This document shows positions 23,428-32,493 of a stretch of 64,000 bases of DNA, piece by piece (positions within the stretch are counted from its first letter, which is position 1; the number at the start of each line of letters is the position of its first letter). The stretch is from positions 496,001-560,000 of the forward strand of contig CP014214.1 in assembly GCA_001560915.1 (NCBI GenBank). The letters are read 5' to 3'. The notes below the pieces were generated by a model. It was not told where the DNA came from. It did not search any database and saw nothing but the letters and a program-made list of their open reading frames with translations. The stretch is from a methanogenic archaeon ISO4-H5. GTDB taxonomy: Archaea > Thermoplasmatota > Thermoplasmata > Methanomassiliicoccales > Methanomethylophilaceae. The position numbers and the translations under genes are program-made.

Positions 23428-26034
23428 TCAGAGTTTCTCGTAGACCTCGTTCTCGTCGAACTCGTCAGCCTGCGGGAGCTGCTTGGCGTGGAGGAACTTG
23501 GGTCCCTTCCAGTTCCATTCTCCCATGAGGTGCATGGCGGCGGGGACGATGTAAGTCCTTACGATCAGTGCGTCGACGAGGATGGCGAAGCACAGGGCGA
23601 ATCCCATCTGCTGCAGCAGCACGGTGCTGGAGAGCATGAGGGTTCCGAAGGTTCCGGCCATGATCACACCGCAGATGGTAATGACGGATCCGGAGTGGAG
23701 GACGGCCTGGTGGATGGCCTCGTCGTTATCCATTCCTTTGGCGAACCTGTATTCCCTGATTCTGGTGGTAAGCAGGATATCGTAGTCCATACCGAGACCC
23801 AGACAGATGACCAGCAGCAGGATGGGCAGCAGCCACAGGACTCCCGCGTGGAGGACGTCGGTGAACAGCAGCTGGGTGATGGCAACGGTCCAGATGACGG
23901 ACATGAAGATGGTCACCACAGACCTGATAGGGGTCAGGTATGACTTCATCACGAACAGCAGCAGGAGGATGATCAGGATGATGGCGGTCAGTTCGATCTT
24001 GAGGAACTGGTTACCCATCTCGTTGGAGATCTCCACCATGACGGCGGCGGTTCCGGTAATCCAGGTGGCCTTGAAGACATCGCTGTGTGCATTGACGTAA
24101 TCGTGGACAGTGTCATGGAATTTGCCTACAGTGACGATGGAGTTGTCAGCCATGGCGGGTTCCTTAGTAGACATGGACAGCTGGTAGTATACAACGTTGT
24201 CATGGGTTTCATCCACTGTCTTGGTACCCAGTTGTCCTGCCATGATGTACATGGCCCAGTCCATAATCTGGGCTACGACAGCGTTTCCAGCCTTCCATTC
24301 CAATCCAGGAATCATAGGTTGAAGGGCTGCCTGAGTCGTGCCGGTAAGTTTGGACGCGAGAGCATCGATGAGTACGGCATACTGGGGGGCAGCACCCTTG
24401 ATCAGACTGAGTGCATCCGTATCTTCCGTATTCTCCGTGTACAGGGGCAGAGCCGCAGGTATTGAGAATGCTGTGCAAATAGTGGTCCAATTCAGCAGTA
24501 CATTATCTCCTAGGCCCGGGAGTGTTTGGGTCAATCCAGAAACCGAACCAATATTGCCATCTATGTTCGATACGACGTTCCTCAATGCCAAATCTTCATT
24601 CTTAATCGGATCAAGAGTTGAAGTATCGCTCCATTGGAGCATACCCAATGCACGCGGAGCATCAGGCATAGAGATGTAAGTCACGGTTGCCATCGGATTG
24701 GTGGTCTCGATGATCGCGTAGTTGGGCATGGCCGAACCGCCGTCTCCGTAGTCGGTCATGACCTGCATTCCCTCCTGAGATTCGCCGGTCATGATGGAAC
24801 CGACCATGTCGTAGGAGGAATGGGAGGTGGCATACACGTATACCATGGGCACGGAGAATAGGATGGTGGCGATGATGACCGCCTTGGCGTGTTTGATGGA
24901 GAAGTGGGTGGATATGTCGAAGTACCTGTGGGCGACATATCCCATGGTCTTGAGGTAACCCTTCTGGTGCTTGGGGCCGCTGGCTCCGGAGGGCCAGAAG
25001 AGCTTGTCGCCGAGGAGGACGACGAGGGAGGACATGAGGGTGAGGGCGGCCAGGAGTGCGAAGACGATTCCGATGGCGAGTCCGAGACCCATGACGCTGA
25101 TGACCTGGAAGTCGCAGATCATCATGGCTCCGAATCCGATCATGACTGCCAGACCGGAGGTGAAGACGGATTCTCCCGCCCACATGATGGCCTGTTTGCA
25201 GGCATCGATGTGCTCGCGTCCGCGGCGTCTCTCCTCACGGTACCTGGAGAGGATGAAGATACAGTAATCGCACCCCGCACCGAGCATGGAGGTCAGAAGG
25301 AGCATCTGCACGATGTAGAAGATGTCCAGCACCTGTCCGAGGAAGAACAGGGAGCACATAACGAGGGCGTATGCCACACCGATGGTGATGGGAGGGGCCA
25401 TGGCGGAAACGAAGGACCTGAAGAACAGTCCTACCAGCAGAAGGATCAGGAAGATCGAGATGGGCTCGACCAGAGAGAGATCTTTAGACATTGCCTGGCC
25501 CGCATCATAAGAAATAGCAGGTGAACCAGTAACATAAGTTTTGAAACCGGTCTGGTCGGCTCCGGAGGCGTTGAGCTGGTCCCTGAAGTATTTCCTGAGG
25601 TTTCCGGTATCGTCAGAAATGGAGTCGGCATCGAAGCTCGGTTTATACAGGACTGCAATGGATATCAGCCCATTGGCCGAATCCGTACCCGAGACCATGG
25701 CGGCAGAGACCTTTCCGTAGTCGTTGATGAGTTTGTCGCTGACGAAGTTGGCAGCGGTGGTTGCGTTCGAGAATTGTGTTGCATCATCTTTGTTGTATGT
25801 GATGAGCAGCATCTGTGCGTTGTCCGCATCGACCATGGATGCGAAGTTGTTACCCATGATGACAGCACCGTCGACGGATTCGGTGGTTTTGCCGCCCATA
25901 CTGCTCATGTCGTAGCTCAGTTTCTCCGATGCGTGCATCATCGGGTAAACGGAGGCGCACAGCAGGACGACCCACAGAATCAACACGATCTTGGCGTGTT
26001 TGGTGATGCCGTTAGCTAGTTTTTCGAATATCAT
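23428..26034 (-). CDS. MMPL/RND-family membrane transporter
   Basis: Large proton-driven exporter of lipids or hydrophobic compounds. The 868-residue protein has two copies of an RND half: an N-terminal helix (IVLILWVVLLCASVYP), a long extracellular loop, then five to six helices including VEPISIFLILLLVGLFFRS and a GAGCDYCIFILSRYREE motif. The second half repeats this with LGLGMDYDILLTTRIREY. These GxxxDY motifs carry the proton-relay acids. I start at MIFEKLANG (26034) because GGAGGG lies about seven bases upstream; an in-frame ATG at 26115 gives an unlikely N-terminus. No accessory genes are adjacent; the substrate is unknown. Confidence 0.88.
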   Translation of the reverse strand: MIFEKLANGITKHAKIVLILWVVLLCASVYPMMHASEKLSYDMSSMGGKTTESVDGAVIMGNNFASMVDADNAQMLLITYNKDDATQFSNATTAANFVSDKLINDYGKVSAAMVSGTDSANGLISIAVLYKPSFDADSISDDTGNLRKYFRDQLNASGADQTGFKTYVTGSPAISYDAGQAMSKDLSLVEPISIFLILLLVGLFFRSFVSAMAPPITIGVAYALVMCSLFFLGQVLDIFYIVQMLLLTSMLGAGCDYCIFILSRYREERRRGREHIDACKQAIMWAGESVFTSGLAVMIGFGAMMICDFQVISVMGLGLAIGIVFALLAALTLMSSLVVLLGDKLFWPSGASGPKHQKGYLKTMGYVAHRYFDISTHFSIKHAKAVIIATILFSVPMVYVYATSHSSYDMVGSIMTGESQEGMQVMTDYGDGGSAMPNYAIIETTNPMATVTYISMPDAPRALGMLQWSDTSTLDPIKNEDLALRNVVSNIDGNIGSVSGLTQTLPGLGDNVLLNWTTICTAFSIPAALPLYTENTEDTDALSLIKGAAPQYAVLIDALASKLTGTTQAALQPMIPGLEWKAGNAVVAQIMDWAMYIMAGQLGTKTVDETHDNVVYYQLSMSTKEPAMADNSIVTVGKFHDTVHDYVNAHSDVFKATWITGTAAVMVEISNEMGNQFLKIELTAIILIILLLLFVMKSYLTPIRSVVTIFMSVIWTVAITQLLFTDVLHAGVLWLLPILLLVICLGLGMDYDILLTTRIREYRFAKGMDNDEAIHQAVLHSGSVITICGVIMAGTFGTLMLSSTVLLQQMGFALCFAILVDALIVRTYIVPAAMHLMGEWNWKGPKFLHAKQLPQADEFDENEVYEKL

Positions 26035-26283
26035 TCCGTCTCCCTCCGCGGGGTTTTCTCCCGCGCAGACATGGTCCGTCCCGTAGGGACGGCTCAATGG
26101 GTGACTGCAAAACAACCTCCTATAAAATAAGTATGAACATGCTCAAAATCGGCGATGGTTTTGTGATAAACAACTTGATGTGTCAAGGCCCAACATTCTG
26201 TTCAAGATAGTTCCCGCAGGCATCATTTTCCGCTAGAAGGTTGCGGTTTTTGTGGACACATTTTCATTTGATTTTCATTTCCG

Positions 26284-26328
26284 AGTGATAAAGAAAGTGA
26301 TAAATAAAGTGATAAAGAAAATGATAGA
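26284..26328. repeat. 12-bp tandem repeats upstream of the second Fic gene
   Basis: AGTGATAAAGAA, AGTGATAAATAA, AGTGATAAAGAA and a decayed AATGATAGAGTA follow one another from 26284. They end directly at a TATA-like TAATATAAGAT (26330-26340) that serves the Fic gene. The rest of the 26116-26369 gap shows nothing clear. Confidence 0.85.
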
Positions 26329-26390
26329 GTAATATAAGATATTTTGTAAGTTCTGGATATGTTAAATATGTGAAAAACTATTATCCAATA

Positions 26391-27365
26391 ATGAGTCTTG
26401 AAATCGGACAGATTCCTTCATTCGAATTCACCCAAAAAATCGCACAGCTACAGAGGAGGATCGATGAACATCTTCGCGACTGCAGAACTATCGGCGACAA
26501 ATATCTCAAGACAAAGCTTCGTAAGGTCTCAAGACTCAAGTCCATCAACTCGTCACTGGCTATCGAGGCCAACAGTCTGACTCTCGAGACGATGCAGGAT
26601 ATCATCGACGGGAAGCTGGTGGAAGGACCATTCGACGAGGTGCTGGAAGCGAAGAATGCTTCTGCTGCATATGAACTCATGAATTCCGTAGATTTGACAT
26701 CAGTGGAGGATTTCCTTAAGATTGAATCGGTCATGATGTACGGCTTGGTACCTGTCAACGGATTCAGGGACTGCAAGGTGGGGGTCCGCAACGGGGAGGA
26801 ATGGGAGTACATCGCCCCTCCCGCTGAGGAAGTACCTGCCATGGTAGGCAGACTTTTCGATTGGTATACAGATACAGGATTCCCTCCCTGCGTATCCGGT
26901 GCGATTGTGCACTACTATCTAGAGGCAATTCATCCGTTCCGTGACGGCAACGGTCGTATGGGGCGTATCTGGCACAACGAAATTCTTCGCAGAAGCAGCC
27001 GCTGTTTTGAATTGATCTCGGTGGAGAATCTCATCTACGAACAGCAGGAGGAGTACTATGCGGTGCTGAAGGCCTGCCAGGAGGATATGGACTGTACCCC
27101 GTTTGTGGAATTCTGCATGGTTCTGATAGAGAGGCGGTTAGCAGGGATTGCCAGGCTATCTGACAGACGGATACTGGCACTTACGAAGACTATAGGTTCG
27201 GGATACAGGTCTGCAGCCGAGATTATGGAGAAGATGAGGCTGTCCAGCCGTACGAATTTCCTCCGTAATTACATGCGGCCGGCAATCGAATGCGGTTTGG
27301 TGGAGATGTCTAATCCGGATAAACCGCTTGACCCCACTCAGAAATATCGTTCTAACCTGTTTTGA
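26391..27365 (+). CDS. Fic-domain protein with inhibitory motif and C-terminal winged helix
   Basis: The catalytic motif HPFRDGNGRMGR is intact, and an N-terminal SSLAIEANSLT segment matches the class II inhibitory helix pattern (S/T-x3-E-[GA]-N). The C-terminal 70 residues (RSAAEIMEKMRLSSRTNFLRNYMRPAIECGL region) look like a winged helix. It is 324 residues from the ATG at 26391; a GTG at 26370 is the alternative start, and either gives a very short leader from the TATA-like element. It is not closely similar to the first Fic protein. An IS1634-like element follows downstream. Confidence 0.85.
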   Translation: MSLEIGQIPSFEFTQKIAQLQRRIDEHLRDCRTIGDKYLKTKLRKVSRLKSINSSLAIEANSLTLETMQDIIDGKLVEGPFDEVLEAKNASAAYELMNSVDLTSVEDFLKIESVMMYGLVPVNGFRDCKVGVRNGEEWEYIAPPAEEVPAMVGRLFDWYTDTGFPPCVSGAIVHYYLEAIHPFRDGNGRMGRIWHNEILRRSSRCFELISVENLIYEQQEEYYAVLKACQEDMDCTPFVEFCMVLIERRLAGIARLSDRRILALTKTIGSGYRSAAEIMEKMRLSSRTNFLRNYMRPAIECGLVEMSNPDKPLDPTQKYRSNLF

Positions 27366-27414
27366 GGTTCGGTATACTCGGGTTCCTTGATTTCGAGGAA
27401 TTGATTTTGCTAGG

Positions 27415-27437
27415 AAAAAATAGAAAATCTCTAGAAT
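27415..27437. repeat. Lone copy of the AATAGAAAATCTCTAGAAT repeat
   Basis: The 22 bases up to TCTCTAGAAT match 29299-29320 exactly and in the same orientation, on the other side of the IS1634-like element. It could be a long target duplication or two copies of an older local repeat. Confidence 0.7.
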
Positions 27438-27443
27438 CATAGA

Positions 27444-29276
27444 TTTCCCGCAATAAGTACCATAACCGGGCAACCCCTTGCATTCATTCCGAGAGGGTGG
27501 CAGACCTCTTCTTACGGGGGCGTCTGTCTTTACTACCCTTCGGCCTGCCGATCTTCTTCACTTCATACGGGATCACGGGTTTGATTAGGATTCCGACCTC
27601 GGACGCGAATTCCGCGTCCGTCAGGGCGGTTCTGTTCATACGCCACTTCCCGTCATCGGTACGCACCATCTTGAATCTGCCCAACCGGTGCAAGGCATCG
27701 CCGTAAGTGCATTTCTCAAAGAGTTTCTTGGAATCGAGATGCTTGTAGATCCTCGCCGACATGATGGCGGCGAGGTAGTCGACGAATTCACTGGCTATGG
27801 AGGTGTAATCGCTGTGTTCACGCGTGTCATCCATCTCCAGGATGTCCCTCTCGAATCTGAACATCAGTTCTATCAACCACCGTTCGTCGTAGATCCTATC
27901 AACTTCCTCACACCCCAGGTTCAGATCCGATATGAACACCAGAGTTCCGAACTCCCTCCTCTTGGACGCCAGTTCCCTGGCGTCCACTTGGGAGGAATCC
28001 TTTCCATTGAGATACAGGATCTCTTCCTCTTTGGCGATCTGCGGATCTCTGAACGAGTAGAGCCAGACCTTGCGGTTTTTCCATATTGCCCCGACCTTCT
28101 TGCACGATATGCCGCGTGCGTCCGGAAGACATGAATCGAATGCCAGCATCGAGTGCTTCCTGATCTCGGGACGGTCCCTTTTCATCGGTAGCAGGAAGTG
28201 GAGTCCTTCGTGTTTCCTGATTTCGTCCTCCATGGATTCTATGGGGAATCCCTTATCCGCTATGAGTATCCCCTCAGTGATCTTGTTCTCGCTGATGAAG
28301 TCGCTCACAGCCCTGAGGTCCACCATGTTCCCCGGATATGCTTTGCAGCAGAGAGGCTCACGGGATTTCATCCCGTAGCAGTACATGATGGACATGTCGC
28401 GGTGTTTGGTCTGGCAGGTCTTCCTCGAAACGGCTGACAGAGAATTGATCTTGCTGTGATCCTGTTTGATGCTCCCGTCGATGATGAGACGGTCGTCCGC
28501 TCCGCAGGACGACACGCGGTTGCGCATGAAATCCACGGTCTTTTTGTAAGCTCTGCCCACGTTCCGCAGGAACGTGCACACCTGGTTCTTACTGAGATTC
28601 ATACCGGGATAGATTTCCGATATGAAACTCTCCTGATAGGTCCTCATCATCAGCCTGTCTGTCAGCCCGCGTCTCAGAGACCTCATCATCGCCATTACGT
28701 ACAGTCTTACCGCGTCCTCCTCGGCATAGACTGTTCTGAGTTCCTCCAGTAGGTTCCTGTTCTGCGAATCGCAGAGGCAGTATTCTCCCCAGTCCTTGAT
28801 GTCCACGTCGCATACGGATACGGTCTCAGGCTTCTCCGCCAACGGGATGAAAGTCCCGTTGACTATATGCCCGACCACCTTGCCGTTCTTCGAGGGCCTG
28901 TGTCTCTTACCGTTCTCATCGACCCACGACTTGGAAGAAAGTTTCTCCCTCACGGGATAGACTCCGTTACGCTCGTCTCCCACTACCGTACCTTTCGGTC
29001 TCTCCACCTTGCGAATGTGTTCCGGGACTGCCATATTTTTCACAACTATTATGGTACTTATAGTATAAATAGTATCCTATAAAGTACCATCATTTATAAA
29101 TAAAGTCTAAACAGAAAGACCGTTCCAACAGCCTCTTATAACCATGAAATACCTCAAAACCGATGAAATGATGAGCGTAAATATCCGATCTTTGCGGAAA
29201 ATATGAAAAATCCGCTCGGCGGAAATGAAATTGTTTAAGAAAGCAGTTGAGCAGTGATGGTACTTCTTACGGGAAA
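27444..29276 (-). mobile_element. IS1634/IS4-superfamily insertion sequence
   Basis: An 1833-bp element bounded by 20-bp terminal inverted repeats, 27444-27463 and 29257-29276, matching at 18 of 20 positions (ATGGTACTT, TT, CGGGAAA). The transposase fills most of it. No short target duplication is evident directly at the ends. An internal pair of GTACCAT/ATGGTAC motifs near 29054-29093 lies in the transposase promoter region. Confidence 0.8.
27484..29043 (-). CDS. IS1634/IS4-type DDE transposase
   Basis: The 519-residue transposase has the DDE triad in recognisable settings: the first Asp in RLIIDGSIK near residue 195, the second in GILIADKGF near 265, and the Glu in the YDERWLIELMFRFE signature (Y-x2-R-x3-E type) near 410. 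N- and C-terminal regions are basic, ending in GRPKGSKDRRPRKKRS. The frame is complete, so transposition may still be possible. Codon use resembles the host genes. Confidence 0.85.
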   Translation of the reverse strand: MKNMAVPEHIRKVERPKGTVVGDERNGVYPVREKLSSKSWVDENGKRHRPSKNGKVVGHIVNGTFIPLAEKPETVSVCDVDIKDWGEYCLCDSQNRNLLEELRTVYAEEDAVRLYVMAMMRSLRRGLTDRLMMRTYQESFISEIYPGMNLSKNQVCTFLRNVGRAYKKTVDFMRNRVSSCGADDRLIIDGSIKQDHSKINSLSAVSRKTCQTKHRDMSIMYCYGMKSREPLCCKAYPGNMVDLRAVSDFISENKITEGILIADKGFPIESMEDEIRKHEGLHFLLPMKRDRPEIRKHSMLAFDSCLPDARGISCKKVGAIWKNRKVWLYSFRDPQIAKEEEILYLNGKDSSQVDARELASKRREFGTLVFISDLNLGCEEVDRIYDERWLIELMFRFERDILEMDDTREHSDYTSIASEFVDYLAAIMSARIYKHLDSKKLFEKCTYGDALHRLGRFKMVRTDDGKWRMNRTALTDAEFASEVGILIKPVIPYEVKKIGRPKGSKDRRPRKKRSATLSE

Positions 29277-29282
29277 CTTATG

Positions 29283-29340
29283 TAGAATTTTGGTCAAGAA
29301 AAATAGAAAATCTCTAGAATTTTGGTCAAGAAAAATAGAA
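29283..29340. repeat. Tandem 32-bp repeat beside the IS element
   Basis: TAGAATTTTGGTCAAG plus AAAAATAGAA and six further bases is repeated head to tail at 29283-29314 and 29315-29340. The copies are identical for 26 bases before diverging. Confidence 0.8.
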
Positions 29341-29586
29341 ATGTCCACTGAAAAATCAATGTCCCAGCGAGAAAAGAAAACTGTACGAGATCCTGAAGGA
29401 TGGAAAGGAAACGTGGAAGGAAGAGGTCGGGTATTCAAGGAGATGAAGTTGGAAGCCGCTATCTCGGATCTGAAACGTATGTTCGGCGACACTCTCCGGG
29501 CCAGAGCCCGGGAGAGTGTGGCCGACATGATCGGCTGGTTCGTAATCGTATACAATCTCTTCAAGAAGGTGAGGTGGTCACTGTGA
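29341..29586 (+). pseudogene. C-terminal fragment of a DDE transposase
   Basis: About 80 codons read as the end of an IS5/IS1182-like transposase: GRVFKEMKLEAAISDLK, FGDTLRARARESVADM and VIVYNLFKKV carry the characteristic E-x6-K-type helix and C-terminal hydrophobic stretch. There is no catalytic core upstream; the 32-bp repeat replaces it. It is a relic of an element different from the IS1634-like one next to it. Confidence 0.6.
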
Positions 29587-29607
29587 ATTAGGAAACACAG
29601 TTGATGT

Positions 29608-30888
29608 TCAGCCCTTGAGGCAGCCTATGGGAATCACGAACACTCCATCGTCCCGGCGATATCCGTACTCGGTCCCGGTTATGACAATTTTTAGGTCAGG
29701 AAGCCTCAGCGGGACTTGCGTCTCATCTTCGTTGTGTTTCTTAACGAGTTCCTCGATCTCCAGAAGATGTTTCGCTCCGTCGTCCACCTCGTTCTGACCT
29801 AGTTTGATCTCGCACAGTGCATATCTGCCGTCGGCCAGATGCAGAACGGCATCGGCCTCCAATCCATATCTGTCGTGATAATATGAGACCGTACCTCCGT
29901 ATGGGGAAGAGTAAATCTTCAGATCCCTCATGCAAAGGGATTCGAACAGGAAGCCCAATGTATGGAAATCCGTGTTGAAGAATTCCGGTCCGATATCGAG
30001 TGCAGCGACAGCGATAGAGGGATCTACGAGATTTTTCTTCCTACTGGCACGTATAGCTGATTTGGAACGGATAGCTGGACACCATGCCTCCACATCCTCG
30101 ATAATAAACAGTTTTTCCAATGCCTGTACATATTCGTAATAAGTCGGTTCGGATAATCCTGTGTTAGCCATCACATCAGCAAGGACTGTTTTGTTATCTG
30201 CCAGAGTGCATATGTTGCGGGCATAGGAACGCAGTATCTGCCTTAGCCATTGAGGGTTGCGTGATTTACCATCGATTCTCGATGCATCAATGTCGCAGGT
30301 TTGATCGAACAGATCCTTGACAACCATCAGGCTGTGTTTTTTGTCCGTTATAGTGAACGTTGATGGCCATCCACCGCGGCAGATCGCATAAATCAGACTA
30401 TCGATATCCAAATCGGAATGACAGCCATCGAATTTCTCTGGATGGTCGAAGAGTTCTTTTAGAGATACGGTCCCGTTGGATTCCTCGCTCTCGAACAGAC
30501 TGAGTGGAGACATCCTCATGCGGCTGATCCTTAAGGTTCCTGTGTGAGGTGTTTCAACATCGGCTGCGGTGGAACCAGTTAGTATGAATTGCCCGTGCAG
30601 CTGAGAATCATCTATATATTTTCTGATGGCGCCCCATATTTTCGGTGCATCCTGCCACTCATCGAATAATCTTGGTTTGGGGCCATCCAATAGTTTGGAG
30701 GGGGATGTAGCGGCAACTGCTAGATACCCTGCTCTCAAGTCCTCATCTTGGAATTCGACAATACTTGCAGAGGCTTGTTTTGCGGTCGTCGTTTTTCCAC
30801 ACCCTTTCGGTCCCGTAATAAGTACTGCACCGAACGTTTCCAATTTATCCTGTAGGATATTGTCCGCATAACGTTTTCTATACTTCAT
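29608..30888 (-). CDS. AAA_14/DUF4143 ATPase, second member
   Basis: 426 residues with Walker A TGPKGCGKTTT at about 25, Walker B RLFDEWQDA near 75, sensor ILTGSTA near 103, and a DUF4143 C-terminal half with a nuclease-like GLEADAVLHL and YALCEIKLG (the D-x-EIK pattern of PD-(D/E)XK folds). The function of the family is unknown. The gene is alone; four 23-bp direct repeats lie immediately upstream and fill the gap to the isocitrate dehydrogenase gene. Confidence 0.85.
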   Translation of the reverse strand: MKYRKRYADNILQDKLETFGAVLITGPKGCGKTTTAKQASASIVEFQDEDLRAGYLAVAATSPSKLLDGPKPRLFDEWQDAPKIWGAIRKYIDDSQLHGQFILTGSTAADVETPHTGTLRISRMRMSPLSLFESEESNGTVSLKELFDHPEKFDGCHSDLDIDSLIYAICRGGWPSTFTITDKKHSLMVVKDLFDQTCDIDASRIDGKSRNPQWLRQILRSYARNICTLADNKTVLADVMANTGLSEPTYYEYVQALEKLFIIEDVEAWCPAIRSKSAIRASRKKNLVDPSIAVAALDIGPEFFNTDFHTLGFLFESLCMRDLKIYSSPYGGTVSYYHDRYGLEADAVLHLADGRYALCEIKLGQNEVDDGAKHLLEIEELVKKHNEDETQVPLRLPDLKIVITGTEYGYRRDDGVFVIPIGCLKG

Positions 30889-30893
30889 TCTGG

Positions 30894-30912
30894 CACTTAA
30901 GTCATTTAAGTG
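30894..30912. promoter_or_regulatory. Dyad at the start of the DUF4143 gene
   Basis: CACTTAA-GTCAT-TTAAGTG, with 7-bp perfect arms, starts six bases upstream of the ATG at 30888 and uses part of the first 23-bp repeat as its second arm. This suggests autoregulation. Confidence 0.45.
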
Positions 30913-30996
30913 ATTTGTGGTATTTCAATTTAGTGATTTGTGGCATTTTGTTTAAGCGATTTGCGGTATTTCAGTTAAGCGATTTGTGATAAACAG
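30906..30996. repeat. Four tandem 23-bp repeats between DUF4143 ATPase and icd
   Basis: Consensus TTAAGYGATTTGYGGYATTTCA occurs at 30906, 30929, 30952 and 30975, the last copy incomplete. The even 23-bp spacing puts copies about two helical turns apart, as for cooperative protein binding. Confidence 0.9.
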
Positions 30997-31050
30997 TCGA
31001 GGTTTTACCCCTTCCTTTTTTATGCGGACGCGCATACGGATGCAGATAAC

Positions 31051-32274
31051 ATGGTTGACGAAGCAGCAATCAAGGCAGCGCAGGAGAAGTACGGAATCCT
31101 CCTCAGGAAACAGCTCGAGAGGGTCGAGAGGCTGAAGAACGAGCCCGACTGGACCGATTATTCCAAGCTGGACAAGCTTATCATCGGAGTGTGCGGAGGG
31201 GACGGAATCGGCCCCTACATCTGCGCATCCGCCCAGAAGGTCATGGAGTTCCTCCTGGCTGACAAGATCAAAGCCGGCAAGGTGGAGATCAGGCAGATCG
31301 ACGGACTCACCATCGAGAGGCGTGCGGAGGTCCTGAAGGCCATCCCCGACGACACCCTCGAGGAGCTCAAGAAATGCCATGTGATCCTCAAGGGTCCGAC
31401 CACCACCCCCGCCAAGGGAGATCCCTGGCCCAACATCGAGAGTGCCAACGTCGCTATGAGGAAGGAGCTCGATCTGTTTGCTAATGTGAGGCCCGTCTCC
31501 GTCCCCGAGCTGGGAATCGACTGGGTCTTCTACAGGGAGAACACCGAGGGTTCCTACGCACTGGGTTCCGACGGATTCTTCGTCACCGACGATCTCGCGA
31601 TGGACTACTGCGTCGCGACCAGGCAGGGAACCGAGAGAATCATCAGGGCCGGATTCGAGCACGCCAGGAAGACCGGCAAGAACTACGTATCCATCATCGT
31701 CAAAGCCAACATCATCAAGACCACCGACGGTCTGTTCGTCGACTTGGCTGATGAGATCGGCAAGGAATATCCTGAAGTAAAGCACGATGTGTGGTTCATC
31801 GACATCACCACCGCCAAGCTCATCGACCCCGCCAGGAGGGCTGATTTCAAAGTATTCGTGCTCCCCAACCTCTACGGAGACATCATCACCGACGAGGCGG
31901 CACAGATCCAGGGCGGTGTGGGAACCGCCGGTTCCGCCAACATCGGGAAGAGGTACGCCATGTTCGAGGCCATCCACGGATCCGCTCCCAGGATGGTCAC
32001 CGAGGGCCGCGCACAGTACGCCGACCCCTGTTCCATGATCAAGGCTGTCGCCATGATGATGGAGCACATCGGAGAGGCCGAGAAATCCAAGAAGCTCAAC
32101 ATGGCCCTCGACGTCTGCGTACAGTTCGAGAAGAAGCTCGTCATGACCGGCAGGGACACCGGAGCCACCGGCGACGAGTTCGCCCAGTACGTCATGGACA
32201 CCATGCAGAGGCCTGACCTCGAGAAGGTGTGGCAGGGCTACATCGACAAGGCCAAGTCCAAGGCCGCCAACTGA
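31051..32274 (+). CDS. icd: Isocitrate dehydrogenase (isocitrate/isopropylmalate family)
   Basis: Oxidative decarboxylation of isocitrate to 2-oxoglutarate, used here mainly to make glutamate. The 407-residue enzyme has the isocitrate-binding pattern S131-x-N133-x3-R137 followed by R147 in a DLFANVRPV context, the YRENTEGSY active-site tyrosine, VKANIIKTTDGLF lysine, and the metal-binding NLYGDIITDEAAQIQGG. The serine and asparagine argue for isocitrate over isopropylmalate. The residues after HGSAP are R and M, not the K-Y pair of bacterial NADP enzymes, so cofactor choice is uncertain. A clear terminator follows. Confidence 0.88.
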   Translation: MVDEAAIKAAQEKYGILLRKQLERVERLKNEPDWTDYSKLDKLIIGVCGGDGIGPYICASAQKVMEFLLADKIKAGKVEIRQIDGLTIERRAEVLKAIPDDTLEELKKCHVILKGPTTTPAKGDPWPNIESANVAMRKELDLFANVRPVSVPELGIDWVFYRENTEGSYALGSDGFFVTDDLAMDYCVATRQGTERIIRAGFEHARKTGKNYVSIIVKANIIKTTDGLFVDLADEIGKEYPEVKHDVWFIDITTAKLIDPARRADFKVFVLPNLYGDIITDEAAQIQGGVGTAGSANIGKRYAMFEAIHGSAPRMVTEGRAQYADPCSMIKAVAMMMEHIGEAEKSKKLNMALDVCVQFEKKLVMTGRDTGATGDEFAQYVMDTMQRPDLEKVWQGYIDKAKSKAAN

Positions 32275-32288
32275 TTTCCAAACCAATT

Positions 32289-32310
32289 GCCCTGTCCTCC
32301 CGGACAGGGC
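32289..32310 (+). terminator. Terminator after icd
   Basis: GCCCTGTCC-TCCC-GGACAGGGC, a 9-bp perfect stem followed by TTTCT, lies 14 bases after the stop codon. Confidence 0.7.
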
Positions 32311-32493
32311 TTTCTATGTATCCAACTAGCTTAGACACACATTTTGTAAAGGGTTCATTAAAGTGTGTTAAGTTTATAAACCTCTACGAAAGGTTCGCAT
32401 TTACTTTAAATAGAAATGGATGGATGCTATATCCAAATCATACGGATTAAATATTGCGAGTTGGATTAGTAGTTTGCATTAAAGAGGTGACCG

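Noticed and set aside
30952-32286. 444-residue minus-strand ORF
   Set aside because: Shadow of the isocitrate dehydrogenase gene, with no recognisable domain and the same Val/Asp/Gly/His-rich bias.
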